A stretch of DNA of 64,000 nt from Callorhinus ursinus (Eukaryota; Chordata; Mammalia; Carnivora; Otariidae): the NCBI RefSeq assembly GCF_003265705.1, contig NW_020312968.1, positions 1,840,538-1,904,537 of the forward strand, read 5' to 3'. Below, piece by piece: positions 44,912 through 56,509 of the stretch. The first letter of the stretch is position 1. Each line of letters starts with the position of its first letter. The position numbers were made by a program, and so were the translations under genes. The notes under the pieces were generated by a model. It had not been told where the DNA came from. It was given only the letters and a program-made list of their open reading frames with translations, and did no database searches.

Positions 44912-45201
44912 AAAAAAAGATTTTATTTTTAAGTAATCTCTACACCCAACTTGGGACTCAAACCCACAACCCTGAGATCAAGAATCACATTCTGGGAGTG
45001 CCTGAGTGGCTTAGTCATTAAGCGTCTGCCTTTGGCTCAGGTCATGATCCCAGGGTCCTGGGATTGAGCCCCGTATCGGGCTTCCTCAGTCTTCCCCCTG
45101 CTTGTGTTCCCTCTCTTGCTGTCTCTCTGTCAAATAAATAAATAAAATCTTAAGAAAAAAAAGAATCGCACATTCCACTGACTGAGCCAGCCAAGCGCCC
45201 C
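44912..45201 (-). mobile_element. Short-type Can-SINE split by another SINE
   Basis: Minus-strand short SINE: tail and body at 44,912-44,992, head (ccactgactgagccagccaa) at 45,175-45,201. The interruption is the plus-strand SINE listed next. Confidence 0.93.
44993..45160 (+). mobile_element. Can-SINE nested in a SINE
   Basis: Plus-strand SINE inside the short SINE. TSD aagaatcacattc at 44980-44992 and aagaatcgcacattc at 45161-45175 (2-bp indel). A deletion removes part of the usual ccctgctcagcagggagcc box. Confidence 0.95.
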
Positions 45202-46250
45202 TTGCCGTTATTTTTCTAAAGTGAGATGATGATGTCATTTTGAAGACAACGTCCTTGTTCTTAGGAGATACACATTGTTGTGCTAAAATAGTTAAGTGTG
45301 AAATGGTATGATGTTTCCAACTTTCTTTCAAATAGCTAAGAAAAATAAGAATTACACATAAGTAAAATCTAGGTGAAGAATATACAGGTACCTATTCATC
45401 TTTCAACTTTTCTATAGGTTTGAAAATTTTAAAGAGGAAATTTTGTCTTGAGAAACCATTGAGCGAAGAGTAACTTGGGGTTAAATGAAGAATCAAGGAA
45501 AAGCCAAGATTACTGTGTTCAATTATATGTGTTTCCTCAACTGCCTCACAGGAAAATGGTGGGGCTTATTCAGAATGTCTCCAAAGAGCAAAGGTAGGAT
45601 CAAGGCATGGGAGAGACCAGAAACTAGATTTGAGCTTAACATAAAGAAAACCTGGCAGTAAGACTCTCATGCCTTGTCTACAGCCAGCTCCAGTAGCAGA
45701 CAGAAGACGGTTTTAAAAGTGATAATGTATTGGTCACTTAATATGATCTTTGGATTTTCATTATCAGAGTGACCAGCAGAATTAAGGGAGCTGCTTGAAT
45801 TTCAGTCTAAGAGCAAGGGAATATCCATACAGAATGAAAGTTAAAGAAAAGATTTTCTAAATTATGGAATAAAGCTTGTTCAAAACACTGAAAGCAACGT
45901 ATCTAACCATTTATGCACGTATTAGATCATACAAACAGTGGTGTAAGAGATGATTCCACCTGATACGTAAGATTTTGCCCCTTTCACTTTTCTTTAAACT
46001 CTTCTCAGTAGTCAAGATGAAAGGCTTAGTCTTGTGGTTTTATATCTCCAACACCTCCCCAGAACTTTTAGCAAGGTACAATACTTAACTAAGGACTGAA
46101 AAAAATTAATTTATTTTTATTTTAATGGTTGCCTTCTTTTTAAAGTAACTTTCCTGGATTTCCATTTATGATATAGTCATATATTTTTTCCACTTTAAGT
46201 AAATATATTATAGTCTGAAAAAATATATTATAATCTGAAAAAATTTAATC
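45202..46250. other. Unique sequence, about 1 kb
   Basis: No gene or confident repeat. An imperfect local duplication of aaatatattata plus tctgaaaa lies at 46,200-46,241. Confidence 0.45.
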
Positions 46251-46261
46251 AAAAAATTATA

Positions 46262-46447
46262 CCTGGGTGGCTCAGTCAGTTAAGCATCTGCCTTCAGCTC
46301 AGGTCATGATCCCAGGGTCCTGGGATGAAGCCCCATGTTGAGCTCCCTGCTCAGCAGGAAGTCTGCTTCTCCCTCCTCCTCTGTCCCTCCCCCAGCTTAT
46401 ACTCTTTGTCTTTCAAATAAATAAATAAAATCTTAAAAAAATAAAAT
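46262..46447 (+). mobile_element. Can-SINE, slightly 5'-truncated
   Basis: Plus-strand SINE starting at cctgggtggctcag (first few head bases missing). TSD aaaaaattatacc at 46251-46263 and 46448-46460, overlapping the first bases of the head. Confidence 0.95.
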
Positions 46448-46586
46448 AAAAAATTATACCAAGGGATATAACAATATGGCAAAAGCTGTGCAGGGGATAT
46501 TTAGGTATTTGTCCTGGAAGAGGTTCTTTTTCTCTCCTGTGTAACTGAAGTGCTAGAGGCCATTCATTTGCAAACAAGACTCATCT

Positions 46587-46990
46587 CTAAGGAGAGCTGC
46601 CTCCTTTGATGATGAGCCTCTGAAGTTCTCCAGGGTTGATGTGGACAGATGCCATCTCTTCATGTGGAATAAAGCTACAAAAGTAGTCTGTCTTCCTGGT
46701 TCTCTCTTCACTGTCTTGAATCTTCTGCAACCTCCCCTGAATTGCAATTCTTTGCATGCTGGTCTCCAGCCCTTCAGTTGCTTTGTCTTTGATGACTTTC
46801 AAGTCTTTGAAGACTTAACAAATACTCTGAGAGAAGGCTCAGAAATTTCCTTGATTGCTACTTTCCATGCAGTATTTCCAAACCTCAAGAGATGATTGAG
46901 AGACATCATATAATATGGTAGCACCTACATCAGATTCAGTACTCTTTACAATCTTTTCTTTAGCATTGAACATCATTTGCCCTTTTGAAA
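46587..46990 (-). pseudogene. Candidate retropseudogene fragment, parent unknown
   Basis: One minus-strand frame stays protein-like for about 130 codons with two internal stops. The upstream part includes AKEKIVKSTESDVGATILYD. The downstream part (46,587-46,802, about 71 codons) includes KATEGLETSMQRIAIQGRLQ and HINPGELQRLIIKGG before a stop. The composition is globular and coiled-coil-like (E, K and Q rich), unlike the translated repeats nearby. No introns, clear poly(A) tail or TSD were found, and I do not recognise the parent. It could be a chance frame. Confidence 0.33.
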
Positions 46991-48471
46991 CATGGATACA
47001 AGGACATCTTACTTTCTTTGACCTTCTTCAATTTGTCCTGTCATATTTCATTTTATACTATAGGCAAGTGCTTTCTTTCCTTTTAGTGTTAATAACTTGA
47101 TATAATATGTTTTCCTCCTTTTTCTCTGAGACGTTAAAAACCATAGTATTATAAATTATAGTACCAATGGGAATCAAAACAAGCCAAGGTAAACCACTGA
47201 ACCACCCTGCTTGAGAATACAGTTACTCTTGATCACAATAGAATCAAATGGTCTACCTTGTACAAACAAATCCCTCCCCATTCTTAGCTTGCTGCCGCTG
47301 ATTGACCATTCAAATAATAGGGGTGATTGATTAATTTCTCTTGAGCATCATAGTATAACATATCTATGAATTTTTTTGAAACCACAGTGTTCATAAGTAG
47401 AAAAATAGTGTTAAAACCCAGTTTTCTTAATTTAAAAATTGTATATTGAACATTTGTACACCTGAAAATGAAAGTATTATCTAACAATGAAAATTCTTGC
47501 CTTGTGAAGCAGTGATTTTCCTTTTATAGGATCCTTACAGATGGTGACTGGATGATCACATGTTAGAGTTACATTTGTGAAGTGGGATGGTGTAACCATT
47601 ACTGCCTCACGAATTCAATATTATATAAAGTTTCTGTGGCATAGAAGGACAATTTAAATGATATATGTGTTTTCCTGTGTCAGCCCAGGCAGAGGAAAAA
47701 ACGAAGATGATAGTTCTGCCAAAATTTGAATCAGACCGTACATATTCTGAATTATTACCAGGTTGTATTAGTCAAAACCAAATTATTAAAATACCTTTCT
47801 GGTGAAATTCATTTCTCACACAGATTTCCTCCGAATCTTTCCTGTAAAGTAAAGCTAGTGATGTCTCATAAGAATGTGCACCTTGGCTGGGTAAGTAAAA
47901 TTTTCTAAGTACAAAGAACACTTCAAATAATTCATGAAGTATAATAAACATACTCAGGCATGTCAAGTTCAAACTTTGATGTTAATTAATGACTCATTTT
48001 TTTACTTACAGTTGTTATATAAAATCTTATTTTCATCTTAAACACAAATGAAAAGTTCAGAGGAAAAACCAAGACACTAGAAGGAGGATGGGCATAAAAA
48101 CTTCCTCTTTGATAACTGGTTTCGCTATTTTGTATTAAAGATTTGCAACGAGGTTGCCTGGAGAATTAAATCACTAGGAAATTTTCACTCAAATGAGGGA
48201 AAAAAGCAGTTTACTGTAAGAGTAAAAAAATATTTTTTTCTATATTTTATATTGCTCTGTATTGTTTTCAAACCCAGTTTTCCAGAGCCAGGGTTTCAAG
48301 GACAACCAGAGTCTGATGTTACTCTCTCTAGATTTGCTTCCTGAAGCTCATCTGCCTGCAGCCTAGCCCGCGTCATGCTGGTGTCTCCTTGTCACACACA
48401 CGCTCAGCATAACCACTTAGAGCTTCATGTATATATTTGCCTAGCCTACATTTACATTTCCTTTCCCTTCC
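46991..48471. other. Unique sequence, about 1.5 kb
   Basis: AT-rich, no recognised gene or repeat. Short frames at 47,284-47,487 and 47,726-47,972 have no known domain. Confidence 0.45.
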
Positions 48472-48485
48472 ACCTATTCCCATTT

Positions 48486-48680
48486 TATTTTTTTTAAGAT
48501 TTTATTTATTTATTTAGCATGAACGGGGGGGCATAGAGGGAGAGGGAGAGAGAGAATCTCAAGCAGACTCCATGCTGAGCACAGAGCTCAACTCGGGGCT
48601 CGATCTCATGACCCTGAGATCCTGACCCAAGCCAAAATCAAGAGTCAGACACTTAACTGACTGAGCCACCCAGGTGCCCC
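48486..48680 (-). mobile_element. Can-SINE, left half of a SINE dimer
   Basis: Minus-strand SINE with complete tail, body and head (gagccacccaggtgcccc). Its left side carries TSD acctattcccattt (48472-48485). There is no matching copy directly after its head. The partner copy lies beyond the next SINE. Confidence 0.94.
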
Positions 48681-48731
48681 AAAAGCTCACTAACTTAGCT
48701 GTCTTGTGTTTTGGGGTTTTTTTTGTTTTGT

Positions 48732-48842
48732 TTTGTTTTTTAGTAGGCTTCTGGTGCAGGGCTTGAACTCACGACCCTGAGATCAAGACCTAAGCTGAAA
48801 TCAAGATTTTGCTTAATCAACTGAACCACCCAGGCGCCCCTT
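48732..48842 (-). mobile_element. Can-SINE, right half of a SINE dimer
   Basis: Minus-strand short SINE with head gaaccacccaggcgcccc. The second copy of TSD acctattcccattt is at 48843-48856. About 50 bp (48,681-48,731, including a T-rich tail) separate it from the left SINE. Confidence 0.92.
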
Positions 48843-49282
48843 ACCTATTCCCATTTAGAGGAAGAAGTTGTATGGCTCCTTTAATACAGTTCTGTCATTT
48901 TTAAATTGAGAACCTGTAGCCTAGCAGAACCATTTGAGATTTGCCCAATCAAAAAAGGATAAGCCACATCATCTCCACGAGGTTTGATTGTTCCCAGTGC
49001 ACTCATTTATCTTCCTCTCACATGAATTCCCTCAAAAGCAACATCTTTCTACATCTTTGCCAATACTTGTTATCATCAGCCTTTTGATTTTAGCCTTTGC
49101 AGTGGTGTGCAGTGGTATCTCATTAGGGTTTTATTTTGTATTTCCCTAGTGAGTACTAATACTGAACATGTTTACATGTGCTTATTTTCAAGTCATTTAT
49201 TTTCTTGATGAAGTGTCTATTAAAATATTTTGGCCATTTTTTGGGGGGCTACTGGTTTTATTATTGAGTTATAAGTTTTTTC

Positions 49283-49458
49283 ATTTTCTTTTCCTTTCCT
49301 TTCCTTTCCTTTCCTTTCCTTTTCTTCCTTTCTTTTTTAAGTAGGCTCCACACCCAGCATGGAGCCCAATGCAGGGCTCAAACTCACGTGTCTGAGATCA
49401 AGAACTGAGACAGAATCAAGAGTTGGATGCTTAACCTACTGAGCCACCCAGGCACCCC
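49283..49458 (-). mobile_element. Can-SINE with (CCTTT)n tail
   Basis: Minus-strand SINE whose tail (left) has become a (CCTTT)n tract at 49,285-49,330. TSD ataagttttttc at 49271-49282 and aaaagttttttc at 49460-49471. Confidence 0.92.
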
Positions 49459-50455
49459 TAAAAGTTTTTTCTTATATGTATTTTGGGTACAAGTCCTTTA
49501 TCAGGTTTATGTTTTGCAAATGTTTTCTCCCAGTTTATGGCTTGTCAGTTCATTTTCTTAAAGTTGTCTTTTGAAGAGCAAATATTTTCAGTTTTGATGA
49601 CTCCAATTTACCAACATTTTCTTTTTTGGAGTATCCTTTTGATGTCATATCTAAGACATTTTTGCCTAACCCAAGATTGCAAAGACTTTCCTCTTTGTGG
49701 TTTTAGTTCTTATATTTAGGTCTACAATCTGTCTTGAGTAAGTTCTTATACATGGTATAAGGAAGACGACTAGGTTTATTTTTTTGCATTTAGATATACA
49801 GCTTTTCCAGCACCATTTCATTTGTTTAAAAGATAATTCTTATCCTTTTAGATTTCCCTGGAAACTTCATTAAAAATACATTGACCATATATGTATAATT
49901 TATTTCCAGACTCTCTATTCTGTTCCATTGATCTATGCCTATCCTTATGCTAATATCACATTGTCTTAATTACGGAAGCTTTATAGTAAGTCTTAAATCA
50001 GGTAAGGTAAGTCCTCTGACAGCGTCCTTTTTCAAAATGATTTTGGCTCTTCTGTTTGTATTTCTCCATAAATTGCAGATCTTCTTGTCAATTTCTACAA
50101 AAGCCTTCTGGGATTTTGATAAGGATTGCGATAAATCAATGGGTTAACTTAGAAGGAACTGCCAACTTAGCAATATTAAGTCTTTCCCATCCATGAATAT
50201 GAAATTCTTCTCTATTTAAGTCTTTAACTTCTTTCAACAGTCCTATATAGTTTTCACTGTACAAGTCCTACATTTCTTTTGTTAAATATATTCCTAAGTA
50301 TTTTGATCTTTTGATATTGTGAATGAAATTGTTTCCTTAATTTCATTTTTGGATTGTTCATTGTTAGCTTACAGAAATAAAATTGAGTTTTCTATGTTGG
50401 TTTTTGTATACTCTGACCTTGTTAACCTAGATTGCTAGTTCTAGTTGTTTGGGTT

Positions 50456-50506
<51 letters not shown>

Positions 50507-50507
50507 T
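50456..50507. repeat. TA microsatellite inside L1M
   Basis: (TA)n about 50 bp with one TGTA interruption. Confidence 0.96.
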
Positions 50508-51313
50508 CCTTCTACATACATGACTCTGTCATCACAAATAAAGACAGTTTTACTTTTTCCTTTCCAATCTATATGCCTCTAATATCTTTATATTTTTTTG
50601 CACTGGGCAGAATCTCCAGTATAATTTTGAATAGAAGTGATGAGAATGGACATCCTTGTCTTACTCCTGATTGGGGGTGGGGGACAGAATACAGTCTTTC
50701 ACTTCTGTGGGTGGTATTAATTGTAGGTTTTCAGAGATGCCCTTTACCAGGTTGAGGAAGTTTGTTGAGAGTGTTTTTTTTAAACCATAAATAGCTATTG
50801 AATTTGGCCAAGTGTTTTTTCTACATCTATTGAGATGGTAATATGTTTTTTTTTTGTCCATCGCTGTATTAATATAGTGCATTACATTAATTGATTTTCA
50901 GATGTTGAACTAACCTTGTATTTCTGAGTTAAACTCCACTTGGTCATGATGTATAATTGCTTTTATATATTGCTGAGAATGGTTTAATATTTTGTTAAGG
51001 ATTTTCCTTCTATATTCATGAGGGACATTGGTCTGTAGTTTTCTTATACTGTCTCTGTGTATGTGTCACTTTTTGACTTGGAAACAATACTGTACGTGTG
51101 TGCCTTAAGGTCACAAATACAACAGTGAATAGTGTTCACTATATTCTCTACTCTCATGGAGTTTACAGTCCTGTTGGAAAAGTCATAAATACTAAAAGAA
51201 AAAAAATGTTATTTTAGATATACAATTATAATTGTGATTGCTTTAAAATAAATAAATAATGTTATATGATTGTTTAAAGTTATGGAACCAAATGGAGAGG
51301 GGTAGGTGGACAT

Positions 51314-52276
51314 TAAAAAAAATTTAATTCCAGTATAATTAACAGTGTTATATTAGTTTCAGGTGTACAGTATAGTGATTCAGCAGTTTTATGCATTACT
51401 CAGTGCTCATCATGATAAGTATACTTTTAATCCCCTTCACTTATTTCACCATCCCCCCACCCCCTCCCCTCTGGTAACCGCCAATTTGTTTTCTATGGTT
51501 AAGAGTCTGGTTTTTCTATTTGCCTTGTTTTATACTTCATTTATTTTTGTTTCTTAAATTCCACACATGACTGAGATCATATGGTATTTTGTCTTTTTCT
51601 GACCATTTTTTAATTGGATTATTTGTTTTTTTGGTGTTGAGTTGTATAACTTCTTTATATATTTTGAATACTAACTCTATTGGATATGTCATTTGCAAAT
51701 ACCTTCTCCCATCCAGTAGGTGGTCTTTTAGCTTTATTGATTATTTCCTTTGCTGTGCAGAAGCTTTTTATTTTGATATAGTCCTAAGAGTTTGTTTTTG
51801 CTTTTGTTTCCCTTGCCTCAGGAGATATTTCTAGAAAGATGTTGCTATGGCCAATGTTAGAGAAATTGCTGCCTATGCTCTCTTCTAGGATTTTTAGTTT
51901 CCGGTCTCACATTTAGGTCCTTAATCTATTTTGGGTTTATTTTTGTCTATGATGTAAGGAAGTGGTGCAGTTTCATTCTTCTGCATGTAGCTGTCCAGTT
52001 TTCCCAACACCATTTGTTGAAGAGACTCTTCTTCCCATTGCATATTCTTTTCTCTTTTGTTGAAGATTAATAGACCATATAATTGTGGGTTTATTTCAGG
52101 GATTTCTATTCTGTTCTTTTGATGTATGTGTCTATTTTTATGCCAGTACCATACTTTTTTAATTACTATAGCTTTGTAATATAACTTGAAGTCTGGAATT
52201 GTGATATCTCCAGGTTTGTTTTTCTTTTTCAAGATTGCTTTGGCTATTCGGGGTCTTCTGTGGTTCTCTGCAAATC
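51314..52276 (-). mobile_element. LINE-1, 5'-truncated, internally deleted
   Basis: Minus-strand 3'UTR (51,314-51,600) joins directly to mid-ORF2 sequence at about 51,604, skipping about 0.6 kb of the ORF2 C-terminal region, then runs to 52,276. Imperfect TSD ggtaggtggacat at 51301-51313 and ggtaggggggcat at 52277-52289. Confidence 0.9.
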
Positions 52277-52319
52277 GGTAGGGGGGCATGCTTTATCGAT
52301 TAGTAAGGAAGAACTCCCC

Positions 52320-52450
52320 CAAAGGGTGATATTTAAGCTAAAACCTAAAACATGAGCCACCTGGAAAAGGGAAAGGAGATATGGGGCTATTTCAGACAGA
52401 GGTAACAATAGGTGCAAAGGAGCCAGGCAGGAAAAACTTTGATGAAATAG
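52320..52450 (-). mobile_element. L2-like LINE fragment (minus)
   Basis: 'atttaagctaaaacctaaaa' and 'aataggtgcaaaggagccag' with gcagg match the reverse strand of the L2 3' half, as in the larger copies at 58,520 and 61,085. Confidence 0.55.
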
Positions 52451-53571
52451 AGAAACTGGGCCATATGAAGAAAAGCAAAATACATGAATGACTAAAGGGA
52501 GGGGGGAGCTTGAAAGGTAAAATGCTTTACTTCATCTTCTAAAAGTACTGAATTTGGCTCTGAGAAAAATGCAGGTATTACTTGAAGAAGCCAAAGAGTT
52601 GCTTGGATGGAAAGAAAATTGTTTCTAATCCTGTCTTTTTGTCACTTAGAAGGTTCCTAGAGGCTTGGTGTGATGATGCTCTCACAAACCTTAAGATCCA
52701 CTGGTTGAATGTGACTTCAGGGATTTTCAGACATCTTGTATACCAAAACCCAAATAAGAGAAGCCTGCCCACTGCATTTTGCTTTATTCTTCGATGGTCA
52801 TGGGATTTTTCTGGCACTCAAAAGAGTTACATACCCATTCATCTGTCAACTGAAATAGAAATATTACTCAAGAGAGTGTTCACAGGCACATGTTTAAATA
52901 AATGCAGGTAAGACAAGTGAAAAATGGCTCAGTCCTACATACCCTTGGCATTCTAGGAAGCATGTGTACATTTTAAAACTGATTGCTTTTCTAATTCTCT
53001 GTGTATCATAGACGGCTTTAAAAAGAATTTACTGATTTCCTTGATGAAGAGTTTAGCAAATGCAGAATTGAATCTTAATTTCTGAGTGCTTTGATTGCTT
53101 CTGATTGCCTTTTGTTTCTTTATGTATTTCAGTTTAATACCATACAAAGCTTTTGAATCATTAACGCTGGAAACATCAGCCCACCACTTCCTCACACAAT
53201 AAGTAAATCATAGGCATCCAGGCTAGCCAGCGAATCTGACCTGGAAGTGTCTTTTCTAAGGTTCAGCTGGGAGATTTGTCTGTCTTCAGCCGCTTAAGTC
53301 ATTTGTCATCTTAGTGGAAATTTTCAGGATGCCCTCACGGCTATAAATTTCCACCCTGGTACGGAAATTCATTGCCCCATCCACATCTGACCATTCTAGA
53401 TATGGAAGAAGCTTTAAGTTATATTCACTTTCTGAAACAGCAAGGGAATCTTACAGTCCTCTTGTTGCAAACCTCTTCTCCTCCTCCTCCCCAACCCAGC
53501 GGAAGTAATAGTATAATGCAAAGGTCGCTTTAAAATAACATATACCGAAGGTTATGGTTAGCTCTTAGCTT
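52451..53571. other. Unique sequence, about 1.1 kb
   Basis: No gene recognised. Overlapping frames of 109 codons (plus, 52,582-52,911) and 79-80 codons (minus) have no identifiable domain. Near 52,640 a 'ctgtctttttgtcacttag' acceptor-like site exists, but no exon can be defended. Confidence 0.4.
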
Positions 53572-53587
53572 AAGAATACAAACTTCA

Positions 53588-53784
53588 GGGCGCCTGGGTG
53601 GCTCAGTCATTAAGCGTCTGCCTTCTGCTCAGGTCATGGTCCCAGGGTCTGGGATCAAGTCCCACATCGGGCTCCCTGCTCCGCGGGAAGCCTGCTTCTG
53701 CCTCTCCCACTCCCCCTGCTTGTGTTCTCTGTCTCATTGTGTCTCTCTCTGTCAAATAAATAAAATCTTTAAAAAAAAAAAAAA
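53588..53784 (+). mobile_element. Can-SINE
   Basis: Plus-strand SINE with perfect 16-bp TSD aagaatacaaacttca at 53572-53587 and 53785-53800. Lacks the first head G (gggcgcctgggtggctcag). Confidence 0.98.
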
Positions 53785-53794
53785 AAGAATACAA

Positions 53795-54175
53795 ACTTCA
53801 GAATTAGACCTGGATTCAAATCTAGAGTCCCCGTTTTTAGTTGTATGCCCTCAGGAAAGTTATTTACTCTCTCTGAGACTCAGATTCTTCATCTAAAGAA
53901 TGGAAGAAATAATCTATCTCAAATCGCTGTTAGAAGAATCAAACAAGATAAAGAAAAAAGAATCAAACAAGATAATATACATAAAGCATAAGGCCTAGTT
54001 CTCGGCATACAATAAGAGCTCATGAAACTTATTAACTTACAGATAAGGAAACTCATCTATCTGTGAAATATCTAAGAGGCCACACACTTGTCCAACGTGT
54101 CATGGAATGACTGGTGCAGAACCATAGAGTTGAATGCTGTTGATTTTCACACCAGAGTTCATTCTGCTCTAAATG
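53795..54175. mobile_element. MIR fragments (plus, then probable minus)
   Basis: 53,801-54,020 follows the plus MIR consensus: 'gacctggattcaaatc', 'tactctctctgagactcaga', 'ttcttcatctaaagaatgg'. 54,030-54,175 ('acagataaggaaactcatc', 'gaggccacacacttgtcca') fits a second MIR in reverse. A 16-bp duplication lies inside the first. Confidence 0.65.
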
Positions 54176-55139
54176 CTCAAATACTTTGGTTGTTTTTCAA
54201 GTGATAAGTGCAGAATGATTCCTCCTGCTTTCTTATTTTTCTGATCACTTACAGTTTTGGTTCTAGCTTGCTATCATGTGAACCTTAAGCTAACCAATAT
54301 GCTCATCTGAAAAAATATGAGAACAGTGCAAAATAATTAGAAGGTGAAAAACCTAATTGGAAAAGAAATACTCTGAGAATATGGTACAAAATAGTTAGAA
54401 GAAATACATATGCAAAAAACTGTAGAATAATGGCTTTGCTTTGAATGATGATACTTTTTAATTTGCTAAAGGAATTCTTCCAGGAAAAAATGATTCCTGA
54501 TGCAAAGTCCAATATATGGTCTTTGTATATGCATGTATGTTTATATTACCAAAAAAATGTTTTTAAGAACTTTTCTTCCCCCTAAATGTTTCAGCTAAAC
54601 AAGAAGGGTTTGTAGAGGGGAAAGAGGAGAGAGACCTAGTGCTGTTTTTCCCCTGTGACAGGAGGGATTTTACCAAGAAATAGAAGATGGATACCACCTT
54701 GTTCCCACTGCCAAAAGGAGTTCTACTGAAGTCCAAAGCAGAAGAGGAAAGTGAATAAGTAATTCTTACTGATGATAGCTAGGACACTAAACTGGGAGTT
54801 GAGAAGGCGCTTTCCCCTCTTGTGCTAGTTCAACATTATTTCAGCCTTGTTTGCTTCGGCCTCCAGCCTCCTTCCCTTGGTATCACCAATCCACCCCTGA
54901 CCTGGGAGGGCATAGCCCAGGACCTCTTGCAGCCTGTGGGCCCCAGTGAAACTTACTGGAAATGTGACAGCAGTAATTGTACTGCTGTGGTTCCTTGGAT
55001 CATATTAAGTAAGATTCCTTTTATTCATATTTACATAAGCAAAATGTGCTAGTAACTACAAATAATGTAAGTAATATGAAATGTTAGGGTGAAAAAAACA
55101 AGTCCTCTTCACCCACAGCACTTGGTCTCTTGCTTTTTT
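54176..55139. other. Unique sequence, about 1 kb
   Basis: No gene or confident repeat seen. Confidence 0.45.
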
Positions 55140-56470
55140 CACTTGACCATGTGTCTTGGAACTTTCACGTAGTAAATATAAATCTACCTCATTTTTTTTT
55201 CAATCATCATATATTCTACAGTATAAATGCACAAAATTCATTTAACCATTCCCTAATTGAGGCAAATTTCTATGCTTTTCCAGTTTTTCTTTATTATAAA
55301 TAAAGCTGCAATGACTGTGTTTATATTTGAACATTAATGTTTCAAAAGAATAGATTCTTAGAAATGGAATTCAGAATTCCAAGGATATGTTTATTTTAAA
55401 TTTTAATAGATATTTGTAAGTTGCCATCAAAAAAGTTTGTATTAATGTATGCTATTACAAACTGTATGGAAATCACCCATTTCCACCTGATAATACTTGT
55501 GTCAATCTGTTCTTCACAACCTGATAGGTTATAAAGTGTGCCTCATTGCTTAATTTGCATTTCCTTTATTATTTTTGAGACTAAGCAACTCTTTAAATTT
55601 TATCATTCTTTTTGTGTGTGTGAACTATTTCTTTTAACCGGTTTTACATTTTATCCTTTTCAATAATTTTAGGAGATTTTAATAAATTTTGTATATTATA
55701 TTTTGTTTTATATATTTTGCAAAGACTTTCAATGGGACCTTTTATTTTGGGGTCTTTTGTCATACAGATTAGTAAGACCTTTTTATTAATGGCTCCTGAA
55801 ATTTATGTCTTTCTTAGGAAGGCCTTCATTACCATCTCCCCTAACATTATAAAAACTGATGTGCTAAAATTTACTGTAGTTCCTTCCTGATTTGGGTTTT
55901 TTTTTTAATTAGTGTTTAGAATTTAACCCATTTGGATTTTGTGTGTACGATGTGATAATGGCATCCAAATTAAATCTTTTTCTGGTTTTCCAACCCTCTC
56001 AATATAATTTTTGAATAGTCTGTCCTTTTTGTTCTGATTTGAAATGCATGATCTTTTGTTTTTGAATTTCCTTTTTCAATTCAGTTTGTTCATGTCTTTA
56101 TTGTGAACCAATACAACATTATTTAACATAAACATGAAAAGTCAGGTCCTTCCTCTTTGTTTTTTTTCCCCCCAAATTTTATTGCTTGTTCTTGTGCATT
56201 TTCTCTTCCACATGAACTCTAAAATCAGCTTATCAAGTTCAGTAAATCTCCTGTTGGGATTTTTATTAGGATTGCATTGAATTTATGGATTAATTTGGAA
56301 AGGTGACATCTTTATAATACCGACTCTTTCATTCAGAAACATGTATAGCTTTCCATCCATCAGGTCTTCTTTTATATCTCCCATAAAATTTTATACTTTT
56401 CTTTATGTGGGCCTTGCATTGTTGGTTTATTCCTAGGGGACTGTTTTTAAAGCTTATGTTGCCACTGGGA
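55140..56470 (-). mobile_element. Very old L1 (L1ME/HAL1-like), minus
   Basis: Decayed minus-strand L1 sequence: 'catttaaccattccctaatt', 'gctgcaatgactgtgt', 'attgcttaatttgcatttcc', 'aacccatttggattttgtgt' and 'attaggattgcattgaattt' occur in ORF2 order. Too diverged for exact subfamily or ends. Confidence 0.7.
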
Positions 56471-56509
56471 ATGGGCTCTTTAGATTTTGGTTTTCTGCAG
56501 TGAAAAGGA

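Larger units (their letters stand above)
49030..51080 (-). mobile_element. Old L1M, 5'-truncated, minus
   Basis: Minus-strand ORF2 from the C-terminal region (49,030-49,270) to the reverse transcriptase (about 50,500-51,060). Landmarks: 'ttctcccagtttatggcttg', 'tctattctgttccattgatc', 'gggacattggtctgtagttt'. The active-site codons carry a one-base loss (about 50,518-50,540). SINE at 49283 and a TA microsatellite are nested. 51,081-51,300 is unassigned. Confidence 0.88.

Noticed and set aside
16107..45201. Short SINEs (16,107; 39,267; 39,972; 44,912) considered as tRNA genes
   Set aside because: They contain diverged A/B boxes but lack a cloverleaf-compatible acceptor stem and end in A-rich tails with TSDs.
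49285..49330. CCTTT repeat array considered as satellite or CRISPR-like repeat
   Set aside because: It is the degenerated A-tail of the adjacent Can-SINE; no spacers, only pentamer units.
52578..52911. Overlapping frames of 109 (plus) and 79 (minus) codons with a polypyrimidine-AG site nearby
   Set aside because: Frames on both strands over the same interval suggest chance absence of stops; no known protein recognised.
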